Shown here: piece by piece, positions 1-7,834 of the stretch
How the letters are laid out: each line of letters starts with the position of its first letter
Numbering within the stretch: the first letter of the stretch is position 1
DNA from: a virus
Length of the DNA: 24,132 nt
Virus record (IMG/VR): IMGVR_UViG_3300031977_000416
Location: 1 to 24,132 of that record
Direction: 5' to 3' (one strand)
Notes under the pieces: model-generated
The model's database searches: none
Told to the model about the DNA's origin: nothing
What the model saw: only the letters and a program-made list of their open reading frames with translations
Program-made: the position numbers and the translations under genes

Positions 1-2
1 AA

Positions 3-131
3 TCAGCAATGGGTGATGTAGCAGCTGCACAACAAATTCAAAAAGCACAATCTGAATTAGCTTCTGAACAAGCAGTGACATTAGGAGCTGCTAGAAAAAA
101 TGGACAAATAACTGGACTAATTGAAGGATAG
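3..131 (+). CDS. C-terminal fragment of a structural protein, probably portal (partial, 5' end outside window)
   Basis: An open frame runs in from the window edge and stops with TAG at 129-131, giving the last 42 residues. They are Ala/Gln-rich and helical (DVAAAQQIQKAQSELASEQA) and end in LIEG. No domain is visible in such a short tail. Its place directly before scaffold and major capsid genes is where podoviruses carry the portal (head–tail connector) gene, and portal C-termini are often helical and Ala/Gln-rich. The portal call is therefore from context, not from a motif. The TATAAT box of the next transcription unit starts three bases after the stop codon. Confidence 0.55.
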   Translation, partial: SAMGDVAAAQQIQKAQSELASEQAVTLGAARKNGQITGLIEG

Positions 132-139
132 TGTATAAT
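132..139 (+). promoter_or_regulatory. Probable promoter -10 box of the structured RNA and capsid unit
   Basis: A perfect TATAAT lies at 134-139, immediately after the stop codon of the upstream gene. The expected transcription start, about 7 nt downstream at 146-147, falls just before the first strand of the predicted RNA closing helix at 151. That is the arrangement expected for a promoter dedicated to this RNA. The -35 region is weak: TGGACT at 113-118 matches TTGACA in four positions but with a short 15-nt spacer. Confidence 0.55.
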
Positions 140-146
140 ATACTTA

Positions 147-310
147 TGCGTTGCGTGGTCCGCTGACAATAGACCTGCAAATCGGCTTTCAATGCCTGCG
201 TGGAAAGCTTGTACAAAAACCGCAGAGTAATGGACTTATAGCTTGAAGCTACCAGAGATGTAAGTCAAGTGGTAAAGGTAGCACCACGGCAAGATGCCTA
301 TGGTCTTGTC
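147..310 (+). ncRNA. Candidate structured RNA with two tandem H-type pseudoknots
   Basis: This stretch has no credible ORF and is richer in G+C (about 47% by hand count over 151-310) than the AT-rich genes around it. Base pairing seen by eye: closing helix P1, 151-159 with 283-292 (9 bp, one bulged G). First pseudoknot: 184-190 with 203-209 (7 bp, one G-U) whose loop bases 196-200 pair with 221-225 (5 bp); its third loop, 210-220, is A-rich. Second pseudoknot: 233-240 with 259-266 (8 bp, one U-G) interleaved with 248-253/277-282 (6 bp). The 3' strand of that last helix abuts P1, so they could stack. A small hairpin, 290-294 with 304-308, competes with the end of P1. I recognise no known RNA family. 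It could act in cis on the scaffold/capsid genes or as a free RNA. Confidence 0.6.
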
Positions 311-339
311 TGAAGGTTAATACATAGTGGAGGTACTAA

Positions 340-798
340 ATGAGTGAATTTGAGGCACCAGAAAACGGTGTTAAACAGATGAGAGAAACTATTGATAGAA
401 AAGATGACACTATCAAAAAGCTTGAGGCTGAGTTAGCTTCTTATAAAGATAAAGAAATTAACAATGTCTTTGGTAAGTTAGGGTTATCTACTGACAAAGG
501 TTTCGGTAAAGCGTTGAAACAAGTGTATGATGGACCAGTTGATATAGAGTCTATTTCACAGTTTGCTAAAGATGAGTATGGTTTTGAAGCAACAGGACAA
601 GTTCAAGAAGAACCACAACCTGAAGTTGCACCAGTTGTTCAAGATGATGCTAGGTCTAGAGTAGCTGCACTTGATGCAAATTCTACAAGTGACGTACCAA
701 GAAACGTTCTTGATGATTTACAACAAATAATTGCTAAGGGTACACCTAAAGATAGTATCCGTGCAAAGTTGAATTTATTAGAACAGGATAAAAAATAA
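340..798 (+). CDS. Capsid assembly scaffolding protein
   Basis: A 152-aa acidic, highly charged protein. Residues about 10-40 form a coiled coil (KDDTIKKLEAELASYKDK). A central part rich in Pro/Glu/Gln (about 85-105) looks disordered, and the C-terminus is short, helical and charged. This is the usual build of phage scaffolding proteins, which line the inside of the procapsid, bind the coat protein through a basic C-terminal helix and are lost before or during DNA packaging. Its position immediately before the major capsid gene supports the call. The start has a clear ribosome site (GTGGAGG at 327-333). It is the first gene after the structured RNA, so its translation or dose is what that RNA would most directly affect. 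Confidence 0.8.
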   Translation: MSEFEAPENGVKQMRETIDRKDDTIKKLEAELASYKDKEINNVFGKLGLSTDKGFGKALKQVYDGPVDIESISQFAKDEYGFEATGQVQEEPQPEVAPVVQDDARSRVAALDANSTSDVPRNVLDDLQQIIAKGTPKDSIRAKLNLLEQDKK

Positions 799-835
799 GT
801 ACAAGTAATAATTAAATATACGGAGGTAATTTACT

Positions 836-1963
836 ATGGCGGAAATAACGCTAACAGGTAATGCTATTTATTCCCAAAATGTGAATAACTTCACAGGGGA
901 ATTATTCCGTGTAGGTGGTCAAAGAACTCCTTTCTTATCAGCAACAGGAGGATTAAACGGAGGTAAGGTTTTACAATCTACTTTCTGGCAAATCCAAGCT
1001 GCTGATAGTCATACTGTTAACTCTGAGCCAAGTAAAGCTCAAGAAGGTGCGCAACCAACAGAATATCTTGGAAGAGATAGAGTTGCATATACCAATGTTA
1101 CACAGGTCTTCCATAAAGGTGTAAAGATGACCTACACAGCTATGGCAACATATCAACATCAAAATCCATTTACAATATCAGCAGCTGCTGTTAATACATC
1201 AGATGGTGACGGAACAGTAACAGCAGGAGACCAATTGTCTTTAGCTGGTGGTAATCCAATTGTTGATGAGTTTGCTGAGCAAATGTCTTTGGCTCTTGAA
1301 AAAGTAGCTAGAGAAGTTGAATGGTTCGCATTCAATGGTACTTTCTCTGACGGTGCTAATGTCACTCCAGGAGCTGGTACTAGAGAAATGCGTGGATTAA
1401 AAGAATGGTGTGAGCTTAATGCTAACGCTAACAATACTGTTGCTCCAACATTTGTTGGTGGTAATATTTATTACAACGACACAGTTGGTGATGGTACAGG
1501 TACAGCTCAAGTTTTATCTTGGGATGCTATTGCAGAATCTTTAAAGAGACTCTATGATGCACACGCACCTATGGTACAACCAGTACTTTGTGTTAATCCA
1601 AAACAACTTCTTGACTTAAACAAAGAGCTTATAAACAACTCTCTCTCTGGAACATTAGGAACTATCCTACCTAGAGATAGAAATATCGCTGGTATCGATG
1701 TTGATACAATCGTTACACCATTCGGTTCAATTGGATTGATGGTTATCGACCCTAACATTATGCCAACTGATACTGCGTTTATTTTGGACTTTGCTTTCAT
1801 ACAACCAGTATTTACCAATATCCCAGGATTTGGTACTGTGTTCGTAAGAGACTTAGACCAAAATGATTATGCTCAAATTGGTAAAGCTATCTATATGGAG
1901 ATGGGTTATGACTTTGGTCCTAACTCTTATCACCTAAAGATTGCTGGAGCTGATTCAGCTTAA
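836..1963 (+). CDS. Major capsid protein
   Basis: A 375-aa protein in the usual size range for a phage coat protein, placed directly after the scaffold with a strong ribosome site (CGGAGG). Features typical of coat proteins are seen by eye: an N-terminal segment that mentions FRVGGQRTPFLSA, a long helix-like stretch with EQMSLALEKVAREVEWFAFNG (about 147-168, the position of the HK97-fold spine helix), the segment TREMRGLKEW, and a C-terminal sheet region with VFVRDLDQNDYAQIGKAIYMEMG and YHLKIAG. I infer an HK97 fold from family knowledge and gene order. Codon use contains more C-ending codons (ttc, atc, cca) than the tail genes, as expected for the most highly expressed late gene. A terminator follows within 25 bp of the stop. 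Confidence 0.85.
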   Translation: MAEITLTGNAIYSQNVNNFTGELFRVGGQRTPFLSATGGLNGGKVLQSTFWQIQAADSHTVNSEPSKAQEGAQPTEYLGRDRVAYTNVTQVFHKGVKMTYTAMATYQHQNPFTISAAAVNTSDGDGTVTAGDQLSLAGGNPIVDEFAEQMSLALEKVAREVEWFAFNGTFSDGANVTPGAGTREMRGLKEWCELNANANNTVAPTFVGGNIYYNDTVGDGTGTAQVLSWDAIAESLKRLYDAHAPMVQPVLCVNPKQLLDLNKELINNSLSGTLGTILPRDRNIAGIDVDTIVTPFGSIGLMVIDPNIMPTDTAFILDFAFIQPVFTNIPGFGTVFVRDLDQNDYAQIGKAIYMEMGYDFGPNSYHLKIAGADSA

Positions 1964-1986
1964 GGAATAAGATAATTTCAAGATTA

Positions 1987-2014
1987 GGGTAGGAACTCCA
2001 CCTCCTGCCCTTTT
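1987..2014 (+). terminator. Rho-independent terminator after the capsid gene
   Basis: GGGTAGG at 1987-1993 pairs with CCTGCCC at 2004-2010 (seven pairs, one T-G) around a 10-nt loop. The stem is followed directly by TTTTCTT. It starts 23 bp after the capsid stop codon and lies just before the next promoter, so it should separate the abundant scaffold/capsid transcript from the tail genes. Confidence 0.75.
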
Positions 2015-2018
2015 CTTG

Positions 2019-2027
2019 TGCTATTAT
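2019..2027 (+). promoter_or_regulatory. Extended -10 promoter of the tail gene block
   Basis: TGC-TATTAT, an extended -10 element, ends 8 nt before the ATG at 2036. Transcription would start at about 2034, leaving a leader of roughly two bases and no ribosome binding site. It sits immediately 3' of a terminator hairpin. No good -35 box is seen, and the normal -35 position is inside the terminator stem. Confidence 0.6.
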
Positions 2028-2035
2028 AGAAAAAT

Positions 2036-3049
2036 ATGAGTACCAACGTTAACAGCCTTATCGACAGAATATTTCGTGAATATTTAGAACCTAATGATGA
2101 TGTTCAATCTTTTTCTATATTAAGACTAGGTTTGACTGCTGATACCTCAGATACAACAGTAAACTATTCAAATTCATTTTTAACTTCAGAAGAAGAAGAT
2201 GCACTGGAACCTGGTGCTGTAATAGAAATTAATCAAGAATTAATGTTAGTTACTTCTTTAAGTACATCTGCTGAACAAGTAACTGTTAAAAGAGCTTGGA
2301 AAGGTACTACATTAGCTGAACATTCAGTTGATGACATTATAAGAATTAATCCTGTATTTACTAAAAAAGCAGTATTTGATACTATATCTGACCAAATAAA
2401 AAATCTGTATCCTACTTTATTTGCTGTAGAAACAATTGAATTAACAGCAAGTACAGGTTATAAAATACTAGGAACATATGGTACTGATGGAGATAGTTAT
2501 AATCATTTAGTACAACCACTTAAAGCTATATCACAATATACAGATTGGCAAGCTGGTTCTAATGAAACAGGACTTAAGTATCAAGGTGTAGCTATAGAAA
2601 TGATTGACTTACCTAATCCATTTACTTGGACTGATGAAGATAGTGTTGAAAGAACTAAAGAATATACAACAGGACCTGATGTTGTACACGCAGTACAATT
2701 TGTAGGTATAGCAGCAGGCCACGAAGTATTTGTTACTTTTAAAAAGAAATTTGTAGCTCCAACAGATGGTGATACAACTTTATCTTCTATAGGTTTAGAA
2801 ACAGAATACGAACCAATTATTATGACAGGTGTAGCTGCACAATTAATGTCAGGTAGAGATATACCTGCTGCTACTATAGAAAACATAACACAAGGTGTTG
2901 CATTACAACAATATCCTGTAGGTTCATCAACAAGTATAAGAAACTCTTTATTACAATATCAACAAGCTTTAATACAACAAGCTCGTAAAAATCTTAGAGC
3001 TAGATATCCAGAACCAGTTACTCTTAATAGTATAAATTACCCAGGTTAA
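2036..3049 (+). CDS. Head–tail adaptor-like structural protein
   Basis: A 337-aa protein that opens the tail gene block. The N-terminus (LIDRIFREYLEPNDD) is followed at about 50-105 by a small beta module with the pattern E-I-N-Q-E-L-M-L-V and VKRAWKGTTLAEHSVDDIIRI. A related module with the signature R-x-x-x-x-G-x-x-A-x-x-H appears near the N-terminus of the fibre encoded at 5023. Residues about 200-260 look beta-rich, and the C-terminus is helical (LLQYQQALIQQARKNLRARYP). No enzyme motif is visible. Position between capsid and the propeller-like nozzle protein suggests the podovirus adaptor (gp11-like) role, but at 337 aa it is larger than T7 gp11 and I cannot show homology. No Shine–Dalgarno precedes the start. 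Confidence 0.5.
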   Translation: MSTNVNSLIDRIFREYLEPNDDVQSFSILRLGLTADTSDTTVNYSNSFLTSEEEDALEPGAVIEINQELMLVTSLSTSAEQVTVKRAWKGTTLAEHSVDDIIRINPVFTKKAVFDTISDQIKNLYPTLFAVETIELTASTGYKILGTYGTDGDSYNHLVQPLKAISQYTDWQAGSNETGLKYQGVAIEMIDLPNPFTWTDEDSVERTKEYTTGPDVVHAVQFVGIAAGHEVFVTFKKKFVAPTDGDTTLSSIGLETEYEPIIMTGVAAQLMSGRDIPAATIENITQGVALQQYPVGSSTSIRNSLLQYQQALIQQARKNLRARYPEPVTLNSINYPG

Positions 3050-3050
3050 T

Positions 3051-5021
3051 ATGCCTAGAGTACCTTCTACTTCTACAATTAGTAATCCTAAAAGAAAAGG
3101 ATATGATGTTGTATTAGATGATTTATTATTTAGAGCTGCTATAGGACCTGGTAGAGAAATGACTATATCTACTGCTGAGTTTCCTAATCAAGATATAAAT
3201 ACAAAACAAAATCCAGAAGATATTACAACTAACATTGGACAAATATTTTCTAGGTCAAACTTTTCTGGTGGCCAAGGATTAGATACGGCACATAGAAGAA
3301 ATGCAAAAGAAAATGATGTTATAAGATTTTGGGATAGCAAAGGTGTAGATGTATTTCACGGAGATGAAGATACTTCATATCATATACATTTACTATACAC
3401 AACAAATACAGAAGGATTGTCTATAAGTAATACAAATAACTATATGACAAAAACTACTAACGGTAATATATACATTACTGATGGTACAACTGTACACGAA
3501 TATGATGCTAGTACAGAAACTTGGGATGAAATAGATAATACTGTTAATGGTGCAACATATAATTTTACAGGTATTACTGCATTTGGAAATACAATATATC
3601 TTACTACTGCTGACGGTACATCTAACTCAGAGTTTATACATTATGAACCAGGTGGACACGGTTGGTCTACACATAACACAGCTTTTAATACATTAGGTGG
3701 ATTAACAGGTGTATGGTTTGCTAAAAATACTTTATTTGTATCTGGTAATGATGGTAGTGCAGAATATGTATGGGAAGGAAATCCGTTTACAGATAGCTGG
3801 TCATCAGCATTTGCAGTAGGCGATGCAATAATAGAAGTAGAACCTACACATCAAATAACAGGTATTGTTGATGGTGGTGCAGTAGTTTTAGCTGGTAGTA
3901 CTGATGGTAATGTTTATTCTTTTAAATTAGATGGTTCAGCATTTGTTGTTAAAGGCCAAACAAAAATACCTTTTGAACAAGTACATTCTATTGCAGCTGT
4001 TGAAGGTCTTATATTTATAGGAACTAAAGAAGAAACTAGAGATGTAGGACGTTTATACAGGTCAGAGTTAACAGTTGCTGATGATTTATATGTACTTGGT
4101 AATAGACAATTAATAAAAGAATGGGTTACTAATGTAGATAGTACACCTAAAGGTATGTTTGTTAGTCGTGATAGTGTGTATATGGGTGTTAAAGAAGATA
4201 CTAATGAAGTAAATTTGTGGCGATATTACTTACCAACAGGTGGTTTGGCTAGAGATTTACAAACATCTGGTAATGGATATGTACAAGGTATAACACAAAC
4301 TGAAGGTAAATTTGTCATATGTGTGTCAGGTTCTAATGTATATAAAGAAACATCTACATATGAAAGTGAAGGTTATATCATATTACCTAATGCAGATTTT
4401 TTTACATCAGAAGATAAACAGTGGGTTGGTGTAGAAGTAGAACACGATGAATTGTCAGAAGGTAAAGCAGTAAACATATTTGTATCAACAACATATGACA
4501 CAATAGATGACCCTAATAGTATTAACTGGGAACTTATAGGTCAATCAGTAACTGGTACAGGTAATGTAGAATATCAATTAAACAGAAATGCTAGATATAT
4601 AAATACTAAACTTGTATTAGAACCTAATGTAACACAAACAGAAAGTCCTAAATTTAGAACAGTATCTGTTAGAGCTTTGCCTAGACCAGAACTTGTTGTA
4701 GTAACAATACCTATTAATTTATCTGACCAAGTAGAAAGACGTAATAGAAAAGCATTTAAAGTTAAAAATTTAGGTGAAGTTATATATCAAACTTTAAAAC
4801 AAAAAGAAGGAGATTCTGTTACATTACAATTATTTGAACCTAGCGAATTAATAAGAGGTGTGGTAGAATCTGTTCAGTATCCTATTTCTGAAAGGTCAGA
4901 AGTAGGTTCTGTAACGCAATATTGTTTACTAAGAGTGCGTGGTGTGAGAGCTGAAGATGCTGCTACAATAGTAACAAGATTATTAGGTGTAGGACAATTA
5001 GGAGTAGCAGGATTAGGATAA
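3051..5021 (+). CDS. Beta-propeller tail protein, probable tail nozzle / tubular protein B
   Basis: A 656-aa protein starting one base after the previous stop. From about residue 110 to 440 it shows serial propeller-like beta units: short strands with repeated G-N-x-I-Y/V-x-x-T/D patterns such as NGNIYITDGTTVHEYD, GNTIYLTTADG, DGNVYSFKLDG, EGLIFIGTKEE and RDSVYMGVKED. The C-terminal 200 residues are beta-rich with VRALPRPELVVVTIPINLSDQVERR and TLKQKEGDSVTLQLFEPS. T7 gp12 and related nozzle proteins have a propeller core and sit directly after the adaptor gene, which fits here. The N-terminus (DLLFRAAIGPGREMTISTAEFPNQDINTK) looks like a virion-binding part. The functional name is an inference from fold pattern and order. 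Confidence 0.6.
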   Translation: MPRVPSTSTISNPKRKGYDVVLDDLLFRAAIGPGREMTISTAEFPNQDINTKQNPEDITTNIGQIFSRSNFSGGQGLDTAHRRNAKENDVIRFWDSKGVDVFHGDEDTSYHIHLLYTTNTEGLSISNTNNYMTKTTNGNIYITDGTTVHEYDASTETWDEIDNTVNGATYNFTGITAFGNTIYLTTADGTSNSEFIHYEPGGHGWSTHNTAFNTLGGLTGVWFAKNTLFVSGNDGSAEYVWEGNPFTDSWSSAFAVGDAIIEVEPTHQITGIVDGGAVVLAGSTDGNVYSFKLDGSAFVVKGQTKIPFEQVHSIAAVEGLIFIGTKEETRDVGRLYRSELTVADDLYVLGNRQLIKEWVTNVDSTPKGMFVSRDSVYMGVKEDTNEVNLWRYYLPTGGLARDLQTSGNGYVQGITQTEGKFVICVSGSNVYKETSTYESEGYIILPNADFFTSEDKQWVGVEVEHDELSEGKAVNIFVSTTYDTIDDPNSINWELIGQSVTGTGNVEYQLNRNARYINTKLVLEPNVTQTESPKFRTVSVRALPRPELVVVTIPINLSDQVERRNRKAFKVKNLGEVIYQTLKQKEGDSVTLQLFEPSELIRGVVESVQYPISERSEVGSVTQYCLLRVRGVRAEDAATIVTRLLGVGQLGVAGLG

Positions 5022-5022
5022 T

Positions 5023-6576
5023 ATGACCGCACAAAAAAGTATATTACAAAACGCATATGAAACAACATTAGCTTTAGCTATTGGTGCAGATGCAACTGAA
5101 GTATCAATTCAAGTAAATGCAGCACCAGTAGGAACACCAACATCATCAGAACCAATGTATTTGGTTATTGACCCAGATAGTGATAGCACTAGAGAGTATG
5201 TAAAAGTTACATCTAGAAGTGGTGTGTCACTTACTGTTGTAAGAAATATTGATAATGATAGTGGTGGGTTAAATGCACACGCTGTAGGTGCTAAAGTCAG
5301 AATGGTTGCTATGAAGCAACACTTTGATGATTTAAATGACAGAGTAGATACCATAATAAATGCAGATGGTACAGCAGTTGTAACTACAGGTGTAGTAAAA
5401 GATGAAGATGATTTAGTATCTAATAGTAATACACACCTTGCTACACAGCAATCAATCAAAGCTTATGTAGATAGTCAAGTAGCTAGTAAAGATGATTTAT
5501 CAGAACTTACTGGTACTACTGATGATGTTACAGAAGGTAGCGCAAACTTATACTTTACTACAGAAAGAGTAGATGACCAGGTTGCAGCATTATTAACTGA
5601 AGGTTCTAACATAACTTTAACTTATGATGATACAGCAGGAACACTTACAATAACTGCTGTAGAAGATGACCTTAGTAACAACACTACATCAGATTTAGCT
5701 GAAGGTACAAATTTATATTTTACAACAGAAAGAGTAGATGACCAAGTAGCTGCTTTGCTTACAGAAGGTTCTAATATAACACTTACTTATGATGATATTG
5801 CAGGTACATTAACTATTTCAGGTGTTGAAGATGACTTATCAAATAATACAACAGATGATTTAGCAGAAGGTTCAACTAATCTTTATTACACTACAGCTAG
5901 ATTTGATACTGCTTTTAGTGGTAAATCAACAACAGATTTAACAGAAGGTACAAACCTTTACTATACAACTGCAAGATTTGATACAGCATTTTCTGGTAAA
6001 ACTACTACAGACTTAACAGAAGGAACTAATCTTTATTACACAACTACAAGAGCTAACACAGATATAGATGCAAGAGTAACTAAATCTTTTGTTGATGCAC
6101 TTAATGTAGATGCAGATACTTTAGATGGTAGTGATAGCACAGCATTTGCTACATCTGCACAAGGTGCTTTAGCTGATAGTGCAGTACAACCTACTGATAG
6201 TGTTGATGTATTATCTGATGTAGATACAACTACTTCTACTCCTACAAGTGGTCAAGCATTACTTTGGGATGGTACTAATTGGATACCAGGAGATGTTGCT
6301 TCATCTACTGCTGCAAAGATTATTGATGCTGATGGTGATACTCAGATACAAACAGAAGAAAGTGCTGATGAAGATATACTTAGATTTGATACAGCAGGTG
6401 TAGAAAGAGCTACACTACAAGGTGCATTAGACCTAACAGATAATGGTGGTGCATTTATCCATAGTCAAACACAAGCAGGTACTTACACTATCAATTCTGG
6501 TAAAGGAACTTTATTCGCTGGACCAATAACCATTACTGGAACTGTAACTAATGCAGGTACAATGGTGGTTATTTAA
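5023..6576 (+). CDS. Tail fibre protein with tandem EGTNLYYTT repeats
   Basis: A 517-aa fibre. Residues 1-110 form an N-terminal module ending in LTVVRNIDNDSGG and NAHAVGAKVRM, similar in pattern to the module in the protein encoded at 2036, followed by QHFDDLNDRV (helical). The middle (about 169-343) holds five copies of a unit built on EGxNLYxTTxR; the first two carry an extra ALLTEGSNITLTYDD insert and the next two carry FDTAFSGK. Such units are typical of long phage fibres that trimerise into beta-helices or coiled segments. The C-terminal part ends in TITGTVTNAGTMVVI, a beta-rich tip. It likely links the tail to the receptor-binding proteins encoded next. It lies two bases after the nozzle gene and overlaps the following start by one base. 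Confidence 0.8.
   Translation: MTAQKSILQNAYETTLALAIGADATEVSIQVNAAPVGTPTSSEPMYLVIDPDSDSTREYVKVTSRSGVSLTVVRNIDNDSGGLNAHAVGAKVRMVAMKQHFDDLNDRVDTIINADGTAVVTTGVVKDEDDLVSNSNTHLATQQSIKAYVDSQVASKDDLSELTGTTDDVTEGSANLYFTTERVDDQVAALLTEGSNITLTYDDTAGTLTITAVEDDLSNNTTSDLAEGTNLYFTTERVDDQVAALLTEGSNITLTYDDIAGTLTISGVEDDLSNNTTDDLAEGSTNLYYTTARFDTAFSGKSTTDLTEGTNLYYTTARFDTAFSGKTTTDLTEGTNLYYTTTRANTDIDARVTKSFVDALNVDADTLDGSDSTAFATSAQGALADSAVQPTDSVDVLSDVDTTTSTPTSGQALLWDGTNWIPGDVASSTAAKIIDADGDTQIQTEESADEDILRFDTAGVERATLQGALDLTDNGGAFIHSQTQAGTYTINSGKGTLFAGPITITGTVTNAGTMVVI
5527..6051 (+). repeat. Tandem in-frame fibre repeats
   Basis: Five in-frame units encode E-G-(S/T)-x-N-L-Y-(F/Y)-T-T. Units 1-2 are about 165 bp apart and units 3-5 about 63-66 bp apart. 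Protein sequence is nearly identical between copies while synonymous positions differ, so the units are held by selection and are not fresh slippage copies. Confidence 0.85.
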
Positions 6577-6767
6577 TGGTTAATGTCAAAGTCAATACTA
6601 TAAGCACAAATGATGGCAACAATGTTGCTATGCAAGTGCCTTTAAATTTAAAGAATTATACAACTACAGAACGAGATGCTTTAACAAGTTCTGCTGGAGA
6701 TGTGATATACAACACCACAGACAGTAAAGTACAGTTCTATAATGGAACAAGCTGGAACGATTTATAA
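6576..6767 (+). CDS. Stand-alone fibre adaptor-domain protein (63 aa)
   Basis: The whole protein is the same module found at the N-termini of the next two genes: K-x-N-x-I-S-x-N-D-x-N-N-V-A, then YTTTERDALTSSAGDVIYNT, then VQFYNGTSWNDL. In those paralogues the module is followed by a polyglycine adhesin domain; here translation stops right after the final Leu. It overlaps the stop codon of the fibre before it and the start codon of the paralogue after it by one base each (TAATG), so it is embedded in a coupled operon and is a neat, full-length gene, not a broken one. It may cap or join fibre subunits, or be a remnant of a third adhesin. In other phages this module is a common fibre N-terminal attachment piece. 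Confidence 0.7.
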   Translation: MVNVKVNTISTNDGNNVAMQVPLNLKNYTTTERDALTSSAGDVIYNTTDSKVQFYNGTSWNDL

Positions 6768-7828
6768 TGAGTACACTAGAAACAAACTCTATAGGTAAAT
6801 ATTCTGGTAATAATATTTCTATTGATGATGCTTTAAATTTAAAGTCATACACCACAACACAAAGAGATGCACTTACATCTGTTGCTGGAGATATAATTTA
6901 CAATACTACTGAAAATAAACCACAATTTTACGATGGTACATCTTGGAATAGTTTTGGAAATGACTATTTTGCAGTAGAGTATTTAATCGTTGCTGGCGGT
7001 GGTGGAGGCGGCGGTGGTAATGGTGGTGGTTTTTACGAAGGTGGTGGAGGTGGTGGTGCTGGTGGATTTTTAAATTCATACGCATCTGAAAACTCTGGTG
7101 ATGAAAGTGCTGGATTAGATGAAGTAATCCTTGTTTCTGATGGTACTACATATCCAATAACTGTAGGTGCTGGAGGTTCTAGAAATTTTAAAGCTAGAGG
7201 TAGTAATGGTACTAATTCAAATTTTATGACTATTACTGCTATAGGTGGTGGAGGTGGAGGTTCTACTAATTATGGAAATGACAGAAATGGTGCTGCTGGA
7301 GGGTCATCAGGTGGCGGTGGTGCTGTTGGTGGTGGTAGAGGTTCTGCTACAGCTAACCAAGGTAATTTAGGTGGAGTTGGTGGTAGTGGAAATCCAAACT
7401 ATGGTGGTGGCGGTGGTGGTGGTGCTAGTAGTAATGGTGGTAGTGGAAGTAGTACTGGAGGTGTTGGCGGTCCTGGTCAAGATAGTTTAATAACTGGAAC
7501 ACTAACTTATTATGCTGGTGGCGGTGCAGGCGGAAGTTACAATACTACTAACCAATCTGGAGGTATTGGTGGTGGTGGTCAAGGTGGTAATCAAGGTACT
7601 GGAGGACCAACAGCAGGAACTGCTAACACAGGCGGCGGCGGAGGTGGTGGCGGTCGTGATGAAAGTTATGGCTCTAATGGTGGCTCTGGTGTAGTTATTT
7701 TAAGTTATTTAAAAGAAAAAACAATTTCTGTAGGTGCTGGTTTAACTTGGAGTGGAACAGAAGGAATTAATGGAGATTATAAATACGCTGTTTTTACAGC
7801 AGGAACAGGAACAGTAACTTTTAGTTAG
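6767..7828 (+). CDS. Polyglycine-rich tail fibre adhesin (paralogue A)
   Basis: A 353-aa protein in three parts. Residues 1-65 are the adaptor module shared with its neighbours (YTTTQRDALTSVAGDIIYNT, PQFYDGTSWNSF). Residues about 68-315 form a glycine-rich domain that starts with VEYLIVAGGGGGGGG and closes with GGSGVVILSYL, the start and end signature of the Gly-rich fibre domain family. Runs of four to eight Gly alternate with short N/S/T/A/Y loops, as in adhesins that pack polyglycine-II helices and recognise receptors through the loops. Residues 316-353 are a short beta-rich tail (ISVGAGLTWSGTEGINGDYKYAVF). It should be a receptor-binding protein; the loops are the probable specificity determinants. 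Confidence 0.8.
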   Translation: MSTLETNSIGKYSGNNISIDDALNLKSYTTTQRDALTSVAGDIIYNTTENKPQFYDGTSWNSFGNDYFAVEYLIVAGGGGGGGGNGGGFYEGGGGGGAGGFLNSYASENSGDESAGLDEVILVSDGTTYPITVGAGGSRNFKARGSNGTNSNFMTITAIGGGGGGSTNYGNDRNGAAGGSSGGGGAVGGGRGSATANQGNLGGVGGSGNPNYGGGGGGGASSNGGSGSSTGGVGGPGQDSLITGTLTYYAGGGAGGSYNTTNQSGGIGGGGQGGNQGTGGPTAGTANTGGGGGGGGRDESYGSNGGSGVVILSYLKEKTISVGAGLTWSGTEGINGDYKYAVFTAGTGTVTFS

Positions 7829-7834
7829 GATAAT

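Noticed and set aside
192-230. 12-codon ORF inside the structured gap
   Set aside because: No ribosome site, very short, and its bases are used by the first pseudoknot.
255-325. tRNA-like stretch (AAGTGGTAAAGG resembles a D-loop) in the gap before the scaffold gene
   Set aside because: No T-arm GGTTC consensus, no 7-bp acceptor stem and no anticodon arm in the right place; the bases pair better in the pseudoknot model.
132-339. Group I intron or other self-splicing element
   Set aside because: Both neighbouring genes are complete and unrelated, and I do not see the conserved intron core segments.
5527-6051. CRISPR-like or non-coding repeat array
   Set aside because: The repeats are in frame, conserved at the protein level and differ at silent sites, so they are fibre protein repeats.
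7512-7694. Open frame within the polyglycine gene, other frame
   Set aside because: A Leu/Val-rich shadow produced by the Gly-codon repeats; no ribosome site and fully inside a clear fibre gene.
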